Source: Haliclystus octoradiatus (lineage: Eukaryota > Cnidaria > Staurozoa > Stauromedusae > Haliclystidae). From it: a DNA stretch of 64,000 bases. The notes beneath the pieces are model-generated. The model did no database searches, was not told the DNA's origin, and worked only from the letters and a program-made list of their open reading frames with translations. The position numbers and the translations under genes were made by a program. Of the stretch, positions 34,992 to 49,100 are shown one piece after another; positions within the stretch are counted from its first letter, which is position 1; every line of letters starts with the position of its first letter. The stretch covers positions 14,693,936 through 14,757,935 of the forward strand of contig OU744448.1 in the NCBI GenBank assembly GCA_916610825.1, in the 5' to 3' direction.

Positions 34992-36302
34992 TTAACTTCC
35001 TCCTAGGTCAATTTTCTTTATGTTTGCAGTTGGTATTTCTATCGCAGCAACCTGTAACGGCCACATGCCACCAATAATACCAGCCTGCAAAGATACACCA
35101 GTAACAACAGCAATATCTGGGTCGATTTCTATATTTGGTGTTTTGTTAAAAAAATCTTTAATAATTGAGCGGACTTGTGGAATTCTAGTTGAACCACCAA
35201 CTAACACAATGTCATCAATATCATATTTGCTCATTTCTGCTTCTTGTAGGACCCGTTCAACAGGTTGTAATAGCTTTGAAAATAACTTTTGATTTATTTT
35301 ATTAAATAAATCTCTTGAGATTGGTATGTCGAATATGTAACCTGGCTTGAAGGCATCAAGTCTTATTGAAAGTAACACTTGTTCGTGATCAGTCAGATTT
35401 AATTTTGCCTCTTCGACTAACAAATGTAGATCATCAAGTGTTTGTGGGTCCAAATCAATGATACCAAACCGTTCATTTATCGTATTTTCTATGTAGTTGA
35501 CTAAATTATCATTAACGTCTTGGCCACCAAATCTGTTATTTCCAGCCATAGCCAATGTCACAAACATACCACCTTGTACACTTAACAACGATACGTCAAG
35601 TGTTCCACCGCCAAAGTCAATGACAACAATCATGTGATTGCCTTGTCTTGTATGAAGGCCATATGCCATCGCAGCAGCCGTTGGCTCATTAATTAACCGC
35701 AATACTTTCAATCCTGCTAGTCCCCCTGCTTTAATTGTGGCATTACGTTGAACCTCATCAAATTCTGCAGGAACACTTATAACTGCCTGGTTGATACTAA
35801 ACCCAAGGTTCTTTTCAGCTACTAATTTTAACTTTTTAAGAATGATTGATGCAACTTCGATTGGTGAAATGGTGAACAAAGTATTATTTGTATGTACTTC
35901 AAAAGAAGGGTTTTTTCTATTGTCTGTACTCAATTTGAAAGGGTATAGCCTTTGAAGCTGTGCTATATCATGATCACTAAATAATTTTCCTATGAAACGT
36001 TTTCCATCGTAAACCACTGATCCAGCAACTCGACTCATATTTCTGGAATCAAATTGCCCGACCGCTGCACTGCTACCATTAGGAAAGAAAATAACACTTG
36101 GAATTGTCCTGGATCCATCTTCATCTTTGAATATCGTTATGTTTCCTGATATTGACTGATAACTGCCGACACAAGAATACGTAGTGCCAAGATCAATTCC
36201 TATGATCTTTGGTTTTGGTGGAGGAAGTCGACTCTGGACGATATAGCCGGCAATAAATAAAGCCAAAATAAGAGCTGCAACTGGACCAAACGCAGAATTC
36301 AT
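34992..36302 (-). CDS. HSPA13: Hsp70-like microsomal ATPase HSPA13/STCH, intronless
   Basis: Single open frame of 436 aa (human 471) from the ATG at 36302; an in-frame extension to 36335 has no ATG. A hydrophobic signal/anchor (about residues 5-22) is followed by a complete Hsp70 nucleotide-binding domain: phosphate-1 loop [17 protein letters not shown]-like [21 protein letters not shown], phosphate-2 [12 protein letters not shown], and the adenosine motif [13 protein letters not shown]. It ends with the STCH-typical [13 protein letters not shown]. No substrate-binding domain follows, which is normal for HSPA13, so this is not a truncation. It acts in the ER/microsomal lumen. It converges on GNPTAB (stops 229 bp apart) and diverges from the two-pore channel gene (845 bp between start codons). 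Confidence 0.97.
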   Translation of the reverse strand: MNSAFGPVAALILALFIAGYIVQSRLPPPKPKIIGIDLGTTYSCVGSYQSISGNITIFKDEDGSRTIPSVIFFPNGSSAAVGQFDSRNMSRVAGSVVYDGKRFIGKLFSDHDIAQLQRLYPFKLSTDNRKNPSFEVHTNNTLFTISPIEVASIILKKLKLVAEKNLGFSINQAVISVPAEFDEVQRNATIKAGGLAGLKVLRLINEPTAAAMAYGLHTRQGNHMIVVIDFGGGTLDVSLLSVQGGMFVTLAMAGNNRFGGQDVNDNLVNYIENTINERFGIIDLDPQTLDDLHLLVEEAKLNLTDHEQVLLSIRLDAFKPGYIFDIPISRDLFNKINQKLFSKLLQPVERVLQEAEMSKYDIDDIVLVGGSTRIPQVRSIIKDFFNKTPNIEIDPDIAVVTGVSLQAGIIGGMWPLQVAAIEIPTANIKKIDLGGS

Positions 36303-37147
36303 CGTAAGATAATAAGACTGTATTATTATCTCCAACTCTCAGCACCTAGAAATCATGCTGTTATTATATCATTAATGTCAGCCTTCCGATTCCTCAAGAA
36401 TTCCAGGCCGATGATTAACTTTCTTCATAAAGCAAACATTATTTTGACCCCATCCTCCTCTATAGGTACTTCGAATAGCTTATTGAACTCTGACGCAGAT
36501 CAAAGCAGAGTTGATTTTCATATTATTTGTTTTCCACGACTCAGATCCATAAATAGGTCAAATTAAATAGATATTATATAGTAGGCCATATATCAGATCG
36601 TATTCAACAGATAATAGGACATATGCTACTCAACTTACTCTCTGCTTTAACTCTGGTCAAAGCTCTAGCCAAGATCCAAGAATGATCTGCGATTCCATAG
36701 TCTTGATGAAATATAAAAATAAGATAGGGACGAGGCTAGCATAACGTGTAATAGCGCCATCATCAATTGATCTCGTGTTGCACATTGACCCGCATTGCTT
36801 GTTGTGTCGTTTCATGGTTCATTCAACAAAACATACTGTGTTGAAATTTGAAAACAATCCCAATGATTTAGACATGCCATACATTAATTAACAAGAAACA
36901 ATATAATCAATTTGTTATAGAAATCCAACACGTTTATTGATAACGGTAACGTTTGATTGGAAATTTACGAGGAAAATTGATTGAATGTTTGTTTTTATTT
37001 ATATTATATACGCATCCAGTATTTTTATGTAACATGCCATACATTGCACAATTATTGAAATGAAAACAACATAAGAATGGTGCTGCAGAGATTTTTGCAC
37101 AAAGACGCGGATAACAGAAATTGCTAGACTTTGCAACATATTCAAGC

Positions 37148-40100
37148 ATGGATAGAATCGAAGATATTGAAAATAATGAAATTGAATGCAGAGAGATTCA
37201 GTTCAGGCTACCGCAGCCACAGGTCAATCATTCATCAAATGATCATATTTCAGCGCCAACCATGGAACAAGAAAGAAGCAAGCTTTCAGATTTGGTTTGT
37301 ATGGCATATTGAATGGTGTCATTGTTCATTATTTCGATTCCAAAAAGCCGCACATTTATATTGTATTTATAGGCCTACCTCCAGAAATTGATTTTTTAAC
37401 TGAAATCTTCCAACACATTCAATTATATATATAGCACCTCAACGTTCCCAAGAAGGTGGTGTGAAAATAAAGCTACCATCAAAAACATAGAACATTTTGA
37501 GAATTTACTTTTCCATTTATTAGCATAATTTTCCAGTTGTTACAAACAACACTTCCATTTTAGACAACAGCAAAGCTTTACACAATAAGAACATTTTTCA
37601 GTTTAGAATTTACTTGGCTACTATCCTGGAAGGTTTCATATGTCCTTAGCTGCTCTATAATTAGCAGTAAATAAAATTATCAAGGTTGACATTCAGGGTT
37701 CATTTTGTTTTAATTTACTTTTCCATTTATTAGCATAATTTTCCAGTTGTTATTTTTATTTTCAAAGTTGAATTGCATTCTCGATTTTATGTTCAAATGG
37801 GTAAAAAAACGAAGTGCATATAGTCCTGGTAACCGGGTCTTTGGTTGAAAAAAACTTAAGATCTAGTAGTCAAATGCACACGCGCACAATGCCAAGCGTG
37901 GAACATCAATATTGTATTTTCATTTCTGTCACGGCTTCTCGATGTAATGGTATTGCATTTGAATATTCTTTCATGGAAATTAAATGACATTGATCAATTT
38001 ATAACCTGATATACTGATATACATCTATATATATTCGATAAGTATGAAGAAGCACTGCTTTAGATATTTTCTTCGAAGTTTTCGACATTCTTATTTGTGG
38101 AACGAATTGAAAACAACACTGTTTTGGCTAGGGCTAGGCTAGCCGTTGCCGCTATCATGATCGTGAAACTATGCTGTTGCTGATGTTATTGACAAAAAAC
38201 AATTAGGCCTACTAAATCAAGCATTTACTATACTAAAACACAAATTTTACATCGTTTTCACAAGGTATCCTATTTGCCTCAATGTCATTAGGCTATCAAG
38301 TAAATTTGATATCTTTTAATAACTTAGAAAATAGATATAATAGATATAACTTTAAAGTTTAAGAAAAGTTTTATCTAGGCCTACATAATAATTTCGAGAC
38401 AGAAAAGGGTTCTGTGCTGCGTATTTGTCTACCGGGACTCTTGCTTTTTTCAACCAAAGACCTGGTTACCGGGACTCTATCCACGCCCTAAAAAAATCAC
38501 AATGGAAGACACGCATTCAAATGCATCACTTTGAAGCACACATTTTTAGCATAGGTTCTCATCCAATAGACTTTTGAATACCGCAGTAGCATTTCTGAGA
38601 TCGATACCTTCATAAACATCAAAAAAATATTCAATAATACTTTACTGAGATTAATTGTGTTTTTTGAAATTTTGAAGCGTATCCCCCATTGACATTTATT
38701 GGACCAGTCTACTGTATAGGTCTATAGTATAATATCTAGCTATGCTGATGAATTTGTGTGAAATGAGTTGCATGCTCTTAGTGGTCTACAACGCATGCAC
38801 TATATCGATGTTTTTGCCCCACATCCCCACTATGTAATATCTATTCTATATTTCCAGGACGTCCTTCTTGCATGCACATATGTCTTTGAAGCTTTTCATG
38901 GTCGACATGGATACTTCACCCCTGAAAAGAAAGAGCTGAGGTACTCAACTTTTAAAAAGTTGATAGTACAAATGTTAATCTAGTCTAACAACTTATACAT
39001 AGTAGTATTTCACCCCCTAATTAACAATCAGTCTGCAAATCTAATTCAAAATTATTTGTAGGCCTATTTCTTTAGCTATCGGCTAAAACTCCAGAGATTG
39101 CAAAACAGAGGAATGAGGACAGTTCTCCGTTATAACTATCGCACTCGTGTCTTTGATATGCAAAGTCAACTAGGTTGGCTTTCTGTTAGAGACAGAATAA
39201 CATCGCATCAACTAATGTTCACTCATAAAATTAAATTCAAACTAGCTCCTCCTTTGCTTTCCGACTTTTTCCAACTGCCATATTCCACCAGAACAAGATC
39301 TCACGCCCACAATGACATTTACATCAAGTCGAGCCATCGTCATTCATTTCAAGGTGCTGGTGCGCATAAGTGGAACGATCTACCGCCTGCAATGAAGGAA
39401 GTCCAAAGCAGACCTACTTTCAAACGTCTCCTTGAGAAGCACTTTAATGTCTGTTTTCCTGTTAACTTAGCTATGTATCAGTCCTTTGAAAAAAAGTTAT
39501 GTATAACCTAAAGGTTCTGAATAAATGATAATGATGATGATGATGGTGAACTGTTTTGAATTCTGCTGAAGTGTTAGTTTACAAGAGCGATTTTGTTATT
39601 CTGCGAAGCAACTAATAATGTGATACATTCAAGTTGCTGTGCCAGTCTGTGTTATCCCATAATAAATCTGATTTATTGTGTGAAATATCTCAATCAACCT
39701 GTTGTGGACGGTAAATCTATTATTTGTCATATCGTATTTCCTTTGTTAACTGTTAAGCTTCAGTTTGTAATCAAATATTGTAATGTAAATCACTGTCTGT
39801 AGGGAATGTATTAATTCATTATCTTAACATAATTTGTCCTTGATGGCTACAACTCATATATTAGCATAGCTGGTCCATATTCATATTACACATTCTCTGT
39901 CATCTACAGTCTAATGGACCCTTCATTCATCCTCTGCCTGCTGATGGTTAGCCTGCATCACAGACCAAAACATTTTAAAATGTTAGGCTTTGTGCATTAC
40001 AGCCTTTTGTCTAGTTTTGGGGGCATGTTCAATTTATTTTCAAAGGGCTGAAATTTGCAAAAATACCCAGGGCCCGAAATTGTTATGCTGATCAATGAAA

Positions 40101-43100
40101 TTTGCTGCAGTTTTTGATTTTATAGTTGCAACTTTTTCTGTCTGCTGTAGAATGTTTTATTATCTGCGGAAATAAATTGTTTAATCATATAAATATAATA
40201 AATATTGTTTTGTTGCTGTCAATGAAGTATTTTTTCACTAATCAAAAATAAATTGTCGCTTGATTTAGCCATTTTGCTGTTCTAAACTTAGTCGCTGTTT
40301 CGTTTTTTAATGTCTCTATACAGCCTCAACTTCACAAATTGTAAATATTTTTTTCTTAATGTTTAAAGGATTTATTTGGTGTACAATCATCCCATTGTCA
40401 GACTCGCGTTGTATTGTTTGATATGGACCAACCTTTTACTTGTTTTATTTGAAGAACCGTCTGTCCCTGGTTGGGGCTTGCCATTTTGGGTAAGTGTTAT
40501 GACTAATAAATATTGTGTAGTAACGAATTTAATTTCATCAATTTGATAAGTTTAGAGATACAACTTAAAATCACCATATCACCGTATCAATTGGCGCACA
40601 TCCCAAGTCATAGCTTTATAGAACCCTTACAATTAACCCACTTCAAGGTATAATTTGAAAAACGTTTGCAGAACTCAGGAAAGAAAACTGTGCGCCACTT
40701 GTTTCATATCTTTCACTCAAGATAGTAGTAAACCTTGAAATTCAAGTTTTTTTTAATAAAAGCAACCTAAAATAGGTTCTTTGAAATGCAAATTTTATCA
40801 GAGATTCGAAGTATTTAAATGTGTAAATATTTCTTCAATTTTTAAAGTAAAACTATTTTAAGTAATTGATAAGTGATGCATTGTGTTGTTTTTTGCACTT
40901 TTCATATGCCAAAATTCTAACAACAAAGTCAGCTAAAGTGCTAAAGGACAGGAACAATAAAATTAGAAATACAAACATTATTAAACATTATAAACATTAT
41001 AAAAGTACATATTTTATAGTATTTCTTTTTATACAATATGTTAGTGTCTATATGCAGTTTTTTCTGGTCTATGCAATGAATACATTATTTAATGTGTAGG
41101 ATGCTTCATTGAAAACATTGTGCAAACTTACTAAATACCATATTTTGTTCTCAACTAGTCATTGTCTCACAATTTCCTTTATTTATTGTAGAGAGGATGA
41201 AATACTCTAATCAATTCTCAAATTTTCACAGGCACACATCAACTAGGACTCAAGATATCCTTTCCGAGGTTTCGCATTTGACAAATGGCACTTCCATTAC
41301 TATCACAACAGCAAACCGACACACAATTAAGAACATTTTTCAGTTTAGAATTTACTTGGCTATGCCTACTATCCTGGAAGGTTTCATATGTCCGTAGCTG
41401 CTCTATAATTAGCAGAAATAAAATGATCAAGGTTGACTACTGCAGGGTTCACTTTGCTCTGTAGTTCATATTATGGATAGACTCTTGGAAAAGTTGCAAT
41501 GAGCTCATTTATGTATTTTTCTATTTTCATAGCTACAATCAATAGACTTAATCAATCATAACCGATCCATTTCCATGTGCAATAACATTGAATTGAAACA
41601 TAAATACATGAATAGTTCAAATACCATGGCTGTTAATTAATTTTGTTTTTAAATCCAATATAGGTTTCACGTATGTCATCACATTCTTATTCACCTCATT
41701 GTTTATTTATATTTGTTCTGCAGGCTACCATGAGCATTGAATTGGTCTGTATGGCAGGCTACTTCTGTCGAATTGTTCACGGGTGGGCGTTCATGCCAAA
41801 ATGGCGACATTGGAAAGACAAAAAGATCATAGTTGTTCTTGTGTGCATAGGGGTAAGGATCAACATTATAAATACACCAAAGGGAAACCTACACCATCAT
41901 CTAAGTTATATTTGTGGCATATGGAGATAACATAGGAGGCATTTGCACCTTCATTTCACACATTTATCGAGCAACGTTATAATATCTAGTTCTGCGTGGA
42001 ATTAGGGAGCATGCATTTTGGCATTTTGGCTTTAATACCTTGCAACTACTTGTCAGTCGTTCTAATTTAATTCAAATTCAAAAGTGACGTACTATCACAT
42101 TAAATATTATGGCTGGAATGAAATTAACAGCAATCTCCTTTACATATTTTGCTGGCAAACACATAATCTGTAGACAAAATCCTCTATCCTGTGTTCTCGC
42201 CGTGGGTCCGAAAGCCGCAGCTCATAGCCTGGAAAATTTAAAAAGAACAACAAAGAAAAGAAATATATTTTGTATCGAATTTCTAAACATTGAGGTATCC
42301 AATCAGCTGCATCCCTGAAGTCACATAATAGTGTTGTATTGTTGCGAGAATATTCCAATTGGTAAAATGTAATGACTTATTAAGCATGCAACCACAGCTT
42401 GATACAGTTGTTACTTTTGTTGATACATTGTTTTCTTTGCTATTTTCAGCTAACGTTAGTTGACATTGCTGCCTCTTTGATCTTAAGAGTATTTGGCTTT
42501 GATTCATTTGCTATCAGATGGACGAGGCCACTGCGGCCAGCATTTATGATTAATTTCAGTGAAAGTAGACAGGTTTGTATTTTTTGCAGCTAGCTAAAAT
42601 ATAGCCTACTGATGAATCATGTCTTATTTTAATTTCACTCCAAGTAAGATTATCACAACACCAAAATATTATGAATAACACCTAAGACAAATGTATTCAA
42701 CGTCTGTAATCAAATCACGTATATATATATATGTATCGACTAAACAATGCCGACATTGTTATCCTAATACGCATTTCATTAATGTGTGGCAAACAATCTA
42801 CTCATGCAAGGATTATGTTTCACCTGTGTCTCTCAGGGCTTAACGGAATCACATGAATCAAAACACCTCACAAAAACACCCTTTACCACCCTCTTAATAG
42901 GTAATGGAATTGGTATGCTCTTTTATAGCAAGCGTTAACAATTCATGATTGTGTTTGAAATTGAAACATACTTGTAATTTGAGTAAATTATTTGGCTTTT
43001 AGGTTCGCCGTGCGATACGTAACATACGGCGTATTTTACCTGAGATAGCAAATGTCTTGGTTTTGCTATTGTTGGTTATATCCCTCTATGCACTGCTTGG

Positions 43101-46100
43101 ATTGAAGTTGTTTCAAAAAAGGTTAGATTTAGATTAGATTAGGATCTGGGATCCGTCAATCCTTCATGGCTGAAGCTCTCATTAAATTTTGATGATAATA
43201 ATCATACATCTGATATCTTAATACTATCAATTGAATATTATTTCTTTCCGCAGGCACTTGAAGACATTAGATGGTGCACAATATTTTTCAAATTATTGGG
43301 ATAATTACTTCTCTTTATACGTTCTAACGACAAGTGCTAATAACCCTGACGTTACGTAAGTAACAATCATTTTACTATAAATTGGAAGGCACAGCTTAAA
43401 AATATAGAGTTATGGGAGAGATAACCCCTGAAAAACTATGTAGCTTTAGATAAATGGCAGACATCCAGCATTCTGTCAATTTTTGTTTTTATGGAGGCAT
43501 CTCTACATCCGTTGAACTTAAATAGTTTTTAATCAATTTCTTTTGAATAATTTGATTTGACGCCAATTGATTTAAATCAATCTTTTGTTTTATAGTATTC
43601 CTGCTTACAATGCTGATCCCTGGTACGTTTTATTTTTTGTGGTTTTCATTGTTGTGTGCATGTACATATTTGTCAGTATCTTCTTGGCTGTTGTCTACAA
43701 GAATTATAGAAAACATTTGAAGGTAAATTACAAACTTATTTACTAATTGCTATTTCTACAATATATTTTATTAAATATATTTAATTTTAAGTTGAAGGAT
43801 TGTTTTTTATAATGGTCAATTTTAAATGCTTTGTTATTGAAATGGCTGTGAAAAATATAAGCACAATATTAACAAGAGAAGGTCAAACATTATAAAAATA
43901 TGTATTTTCAGTCTTTGAATATCGTTACCAAGCACCAAACATTATAGAAGCTATATCTGTTTCTTTACGCAAGAAGGCTAAATCCGCAACAACACTTTAT
44001 TCTAGTAAAATATCTCAGCACAACTTGTCTTGCTTATATGAACTGAATAATTTAGAGACAGCAATACCTGTGTTATGTAAAATAATGCAAATAACTCGAA
44101 TTATGGTAGGAAGGCGCGGCAGCTGGCAGTATTGTTTGACGTGGTTTCTGCATTAGCTGCGATGCGATATTGAGCATCTTTGTAAGCATTAGGATGTATT
44201 GGCAAGGTATCCCTCAGTTTCTACCAAACAAAGTTTCAGTTGGCAATAAACCGTTACCAAGAGGGATGTTTCGAAATGCAGATAAACCTGTAAACCTGTA
44301 AAATGTCTAAAGTGATAGCATTGTTTATTGTTGATTGAACTGAACAAACAAAAGATGAAACTTCGCTGTCATCTAAATTATCATCAAGCTCGGGGAAGCT
44401 AACTGGAGCACACTATAATGCTTCAGCGGCACAGTGATCTCTGTCTGATGGCCAAATAACGGTAAAATTGTATAGTGTCGTTTTTAATCAAATTTTATTA
44501 TATATAGATCAGAAAGAGTCTGGAGCCTAGCTACCAAACTCTAACAACCTGCTTGTGAGATACTGGTTTGAACATTCAATCAAATAAATTTCACATCTCC
44601 AACAATTTTCCCTCACAACCATGACAATCAGACTTAAATATATTAAAATAATTTAGATTTCAAATAAACAGGATAATCTACTCATTGTGTTGTGGATTCA
44701 TAGGTTTTCAGAAAAAGTTGTAAAATGTTCAGAAAAATGTTTAACATATAATAAAAACTGATTCATAAGATCTGTAATGTAATATTCATACTTTTAGTTG
44801 CACTAAATATATTTTATTCTGTGTTAATGAAATCTTTTTTATGTTTCTGAGGTTTTGCATCTGTATTCAACTTTCTCAATGCTATTGAGTTGTACTTAGA
44901 ATGTTGGAATTCTTTTTCTGAAAAACAAACAGATGGAGAGATTCATTTTTTCACAATTTTGAATGTATATGCTTTGTTGTTATTTATGTATGGTTGTTTA
45001 CTGTTGTAGAATGAAGTAAAGTCTTCTGTTTATCGAAAGCGTAGGAATTTGAAAGCAGCTTTTGATTGTTTAAAAATTGGCATTGATGGGAGATGGATCA
45101 TCAATTTTGAGAGGTGGAAACTGCTTCTTCAAAATATGTATCCTAAGATTAGTCCTGTTCAAGTTGCAATGATGTGGCAAGTGCTAGATGAAAGTGGGAA
45201 TAATGCAATTGGTAAATCTCCCTTAGATAATTTCAACTGGTTTGATTATAACTTGTGCATTACAGTGTTTGATGTGAAGGCTCTATTGCTAAAACCAGCA
45301 AAAGTTAGCAGATTGTTGTTTCCATTTGTTAGAAAATCATACAATTACATTTGGGGGTCCAATCATTTTACTGATGGTTCATCAACGTCCTAAATCCTGG
45401 CTGAGCGAATTCAACGTTTTCATCAATGTAGAGCTTGAGCTACTGTAGCATTGATTTAGCAACCTGACACAGCATTTACTCTCCACCAATTACTCAAAAT
45501 TGTTGTGAAAACGTTTTGAGCAGTGTCGAGAGTGACTTTGAAGATGATCAAAAATCTGACGCAACTTTCTATTGTTCTAAGTTGTGTAGAGCTGGTGTTG
45601 CATGGGGGTTTCAGTTGCTAATTTAGCGCAACATTTTCTTCCCATGTTGCAGAGCTTGTTTAGAGCACTTGTAGAACAGATGTTGTGTGGCAGCATAGGA
45701 TGACTTGATATTGGGCAGATGTTGAGTTTGTCTACTTGGGACTCTATATTGCGTTGAATTGTTTCATTATGTAGAGTATTTGTTGTTGAAATGGTTGAAA
45801 TTCAATACTGCTTTTTATTTGCCTTCAGAGTACAAAGACTTTGTTCATGCTGGTGATTTATTGAGTGTTAAATTGAAAGAATCAAAGAATACTCCTCACC
45901 TGTTTGAAATGATGTGTCCAGCAATGTACCAGTCATACCCAAGTCGACTACTGCGCCGATGCGTACTTCATCGGTATGATTTTATTTAACAATGACCAAT
46001 CTAAATTGTTATCATCTTATCGATAACCAATTAAATTAACAACTCCTGTCTCTGCAAAAATAAACTATGATTAAATGAATGTTAAATGCCTGTTTACACA

Positions 46101-49100
46101 AATCTTTTCATAAATCTTCAATGAAATATAACTGTTTCACATGTGTAATTTCAATTTTCTTCTGTCTATTGCAACAATCCAAAGTGGTTTTAAACTCATA
46201 ACTTATCTCCTGATACTATCATATTATTAGACACGCATACTGTTTTTTGCCAAACTTCAAGCATACAGTCTAGAAAAAGGATTGTATGTAGATATAAAGT
46301 ATTGCAACAAAGTCTCAAGTCATGACAAGTAGCTACTCTGAAATCAATTTTAGCATAATTTTGCTCTGCATGTTTTGATTGTAAATGCATCTACACAGTA
46401 ACAACAAAGAATTTCAACCAAAATATCAAAATATCATGTGATGGAAAGCTGTCATCGGAATAGTAGGCTGTGCTATAGTTCTAACATATTTTTAAATATT
46501 ACTGTATTATTTCTCGTATTTTGCTTTGATTTTGAAATTTGTCAAGTGATCAGATCAGCATTAACACTACATGCTGCTGGTCGCAAATACATTTTATTGT
46601 GAATCACACCATTATCCTTATTTATTTAACTCGTATTCTACTACTCTGCATAATACAACAAACGTTTTTGACTACATTCCGTCAATACATCAAATTATTA
46701 TGAGTATTTCTCTGTTTTTTGGACGAGTATAAAAAAATAGAAGATTATCAAAACTCCGGAAATAGTTAAACAAACTTTCCAATTGTGATTGGTTGATTGA
46801 GCCTTTTGTATTTTCGCACAAAGAATGGAAATATATAAATGAGTATGTTCAAAAGCATAGAGAGCATCATCTAAGCTTTGATTATTATATCGAAAGCTTT
46901 GATAAACAAAGCAGAGTTTCGAACGTCCAAACAAATCACACAAAATATTATAGTAAAGAAAATACCTTGCCGTGAAGAAAACTATATATATATATATTGA
47001 TTATTTTATAAATCAAATAAAACATAAGCACTTGAGCTTGTGTTTTGTTACCCTTTTCGAGTGTCTTGCTGGTTACGTTTTGTGTATTATCTTCCATATT
47101 TATATCTCAGGCCTGTGTTATATTTGATAAATACAATTTAGACACTGACAATACTAATTATCAGTATGGCTTTATCTCTTTCCAGATATTTTGTGTACAT
47201 TTTTGATGTTGTCATTATTGGTAATGCTGTCTGCATTGGATTTGATATTGAAGCTAGTGAGATTGCCTTCCTTGTAATATTCAATATTGAAATCATATTA
47301 AAATTATACACACTTGGACCAAGGGAGTTCTTTACCACATTTTGGTGCATGTAAGTTACTATGAATGTAACTATTCTGTTCTGTTTTAAGCGTTTTGTAG
47401 TTTTTTCAATCTCTTGATTAAGTTATAGTTTTAGGAATGAACAAAATTATTTACAAAATTTATAGATTCATGAAAACGGCACAAAGTAAACACCTAATCC
47501 AGGTAATACCTTGAAATACATTGGCTTACAAATTGAGGCTCATTCCTCCCCCATTGGTTTTTTATATTAGCAGTTGTTGTTCAAGTTCTTATGATATAAT
47601 CAACTTTTCTTCATCTGTTGTTAGTGAAATAACTTGTAGTCCTACTGTCTACAATCACCGAATATAATTGAGGCTTGACTCTTTTTTCTTTGTTAAAAAC
47701 AGCTTTGATTTCCTCGTCATTGAAGCTGCAACAGTTGCTGTAATTGTAGAATTGCTTTTTCCTGGATGTGAGTATGGTAGCTTTATATTTTTAATATTTT
47801 ATTGATTGCTATATCCATTATACATGAATTTCTGCTAACATTGAAGTTACTACCATCTCGAAAGTGTCTCATTTGAAAACAGTTTATGAACGTTATATGA
47901 CCTAATTTTCATGAACAGTCCATGAGGGTGAATAGCTCTCGAAGTTTGTGAAGAGTTCATCAAGTTGAAGTTTATTGTTTTACAGGAGTTTTATTCTTAA
48001 TTTGACTTCAATAATTTCTTGTTAGAGGGAAAATGAGTGCTGAAAAAGTATCTACTGCATCATTTGATCGCATTATCCTTACCACAAACTTTTATAAATA
48101 GCAAGCCAATTCTGATATCATACAGTGCTTGTAATTCTATGTAATTTATGAAGAATGATGAAATTGTGATAACAGCAGACCATTTGAGCTGGCTGACAAC
48201 CTGGAGTAATATTTGTGTAATGATGACATATGTGATACTTTGAATGAATTTCATGTGAACCAACTTTGCATTTGTAATAAAAGTTCTTTCTTCTTTGAAT
48301 GTTGAAATTATTTTATATATTTATAAGTTAAATGAGTGTTTTTAATTTCAGTATCTTCAAGTCAGCGTGTGCTTGATTTCCTCCTGGTTATTCGTGTAAT
48401 GAGATTGTTTAAAATACTTGGAAGCATTGAAAGGTAAACATAATGACTTTTGCTTGGTTTTGTTTATTGTAATGTAAAATAGAATGGTTATTAGCTCAGA
48501 TGACAGACCACCAGAATCCAAGTCATAATATTTAGTCAGTCTGCAGAGGTACCACAGAGCTGCCCCCGAGATAATATTTGAAGCATCTTGAGCCGCCTGC
48601 AAAAATTTATAATAGTACGCATATTTAAATATTAGTACGCATTGCCAATTAAGGACAATCTTTCAAGAAATTAGTTTGTAAATATCTTTCAGACCATCAA
48701 TCTGAACTAGCAGCGTATTTTCAGATATATATTTAATTTTGAATTATATTTTCTAGATCGTGTTGGATTTTCTAGCATGTCATAATGTAGTAGTCTTACT
48801 ACCCCACACTGTTTATTATCCATTTTTTCTTGTTCAGATTTGAAGTAATCATCAATACAATTATGCAAATAGGACCTGCAATATCTACCTATGGTGGCAT
48901 CATGTTTGTATGTGTTTTCATGTAACTCAATTATTTCATTTTCTCTTACGTGACCTTTTCACGATATCGAACTCTACAAAAGCTGTAACCTTCTAGTCCG
49001 GACAGTACAAAAAAGTTGCGGAATCCTAGAATGTTTTCAACTTTTTCTTCAGGATTTTGTTGTTAGGGTTTGGCCTATCAATCAATAAATATTATTTTCG

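Noticed and set aside
39098-39511. Host protein gene in a two-pore-channel intron
   Set aside because: The sequence matches the C-terminal region of LINE polyproteins and has a microsatellite tail, so it is a retrotransposon fragment.
41197-41397. Extra two-pore-channel exon
   Set aside because: The segment recurs at 37560-37700 as a dispersed repeat, and the exons on either side (40369-40489, 41724-41852) already join in phase.
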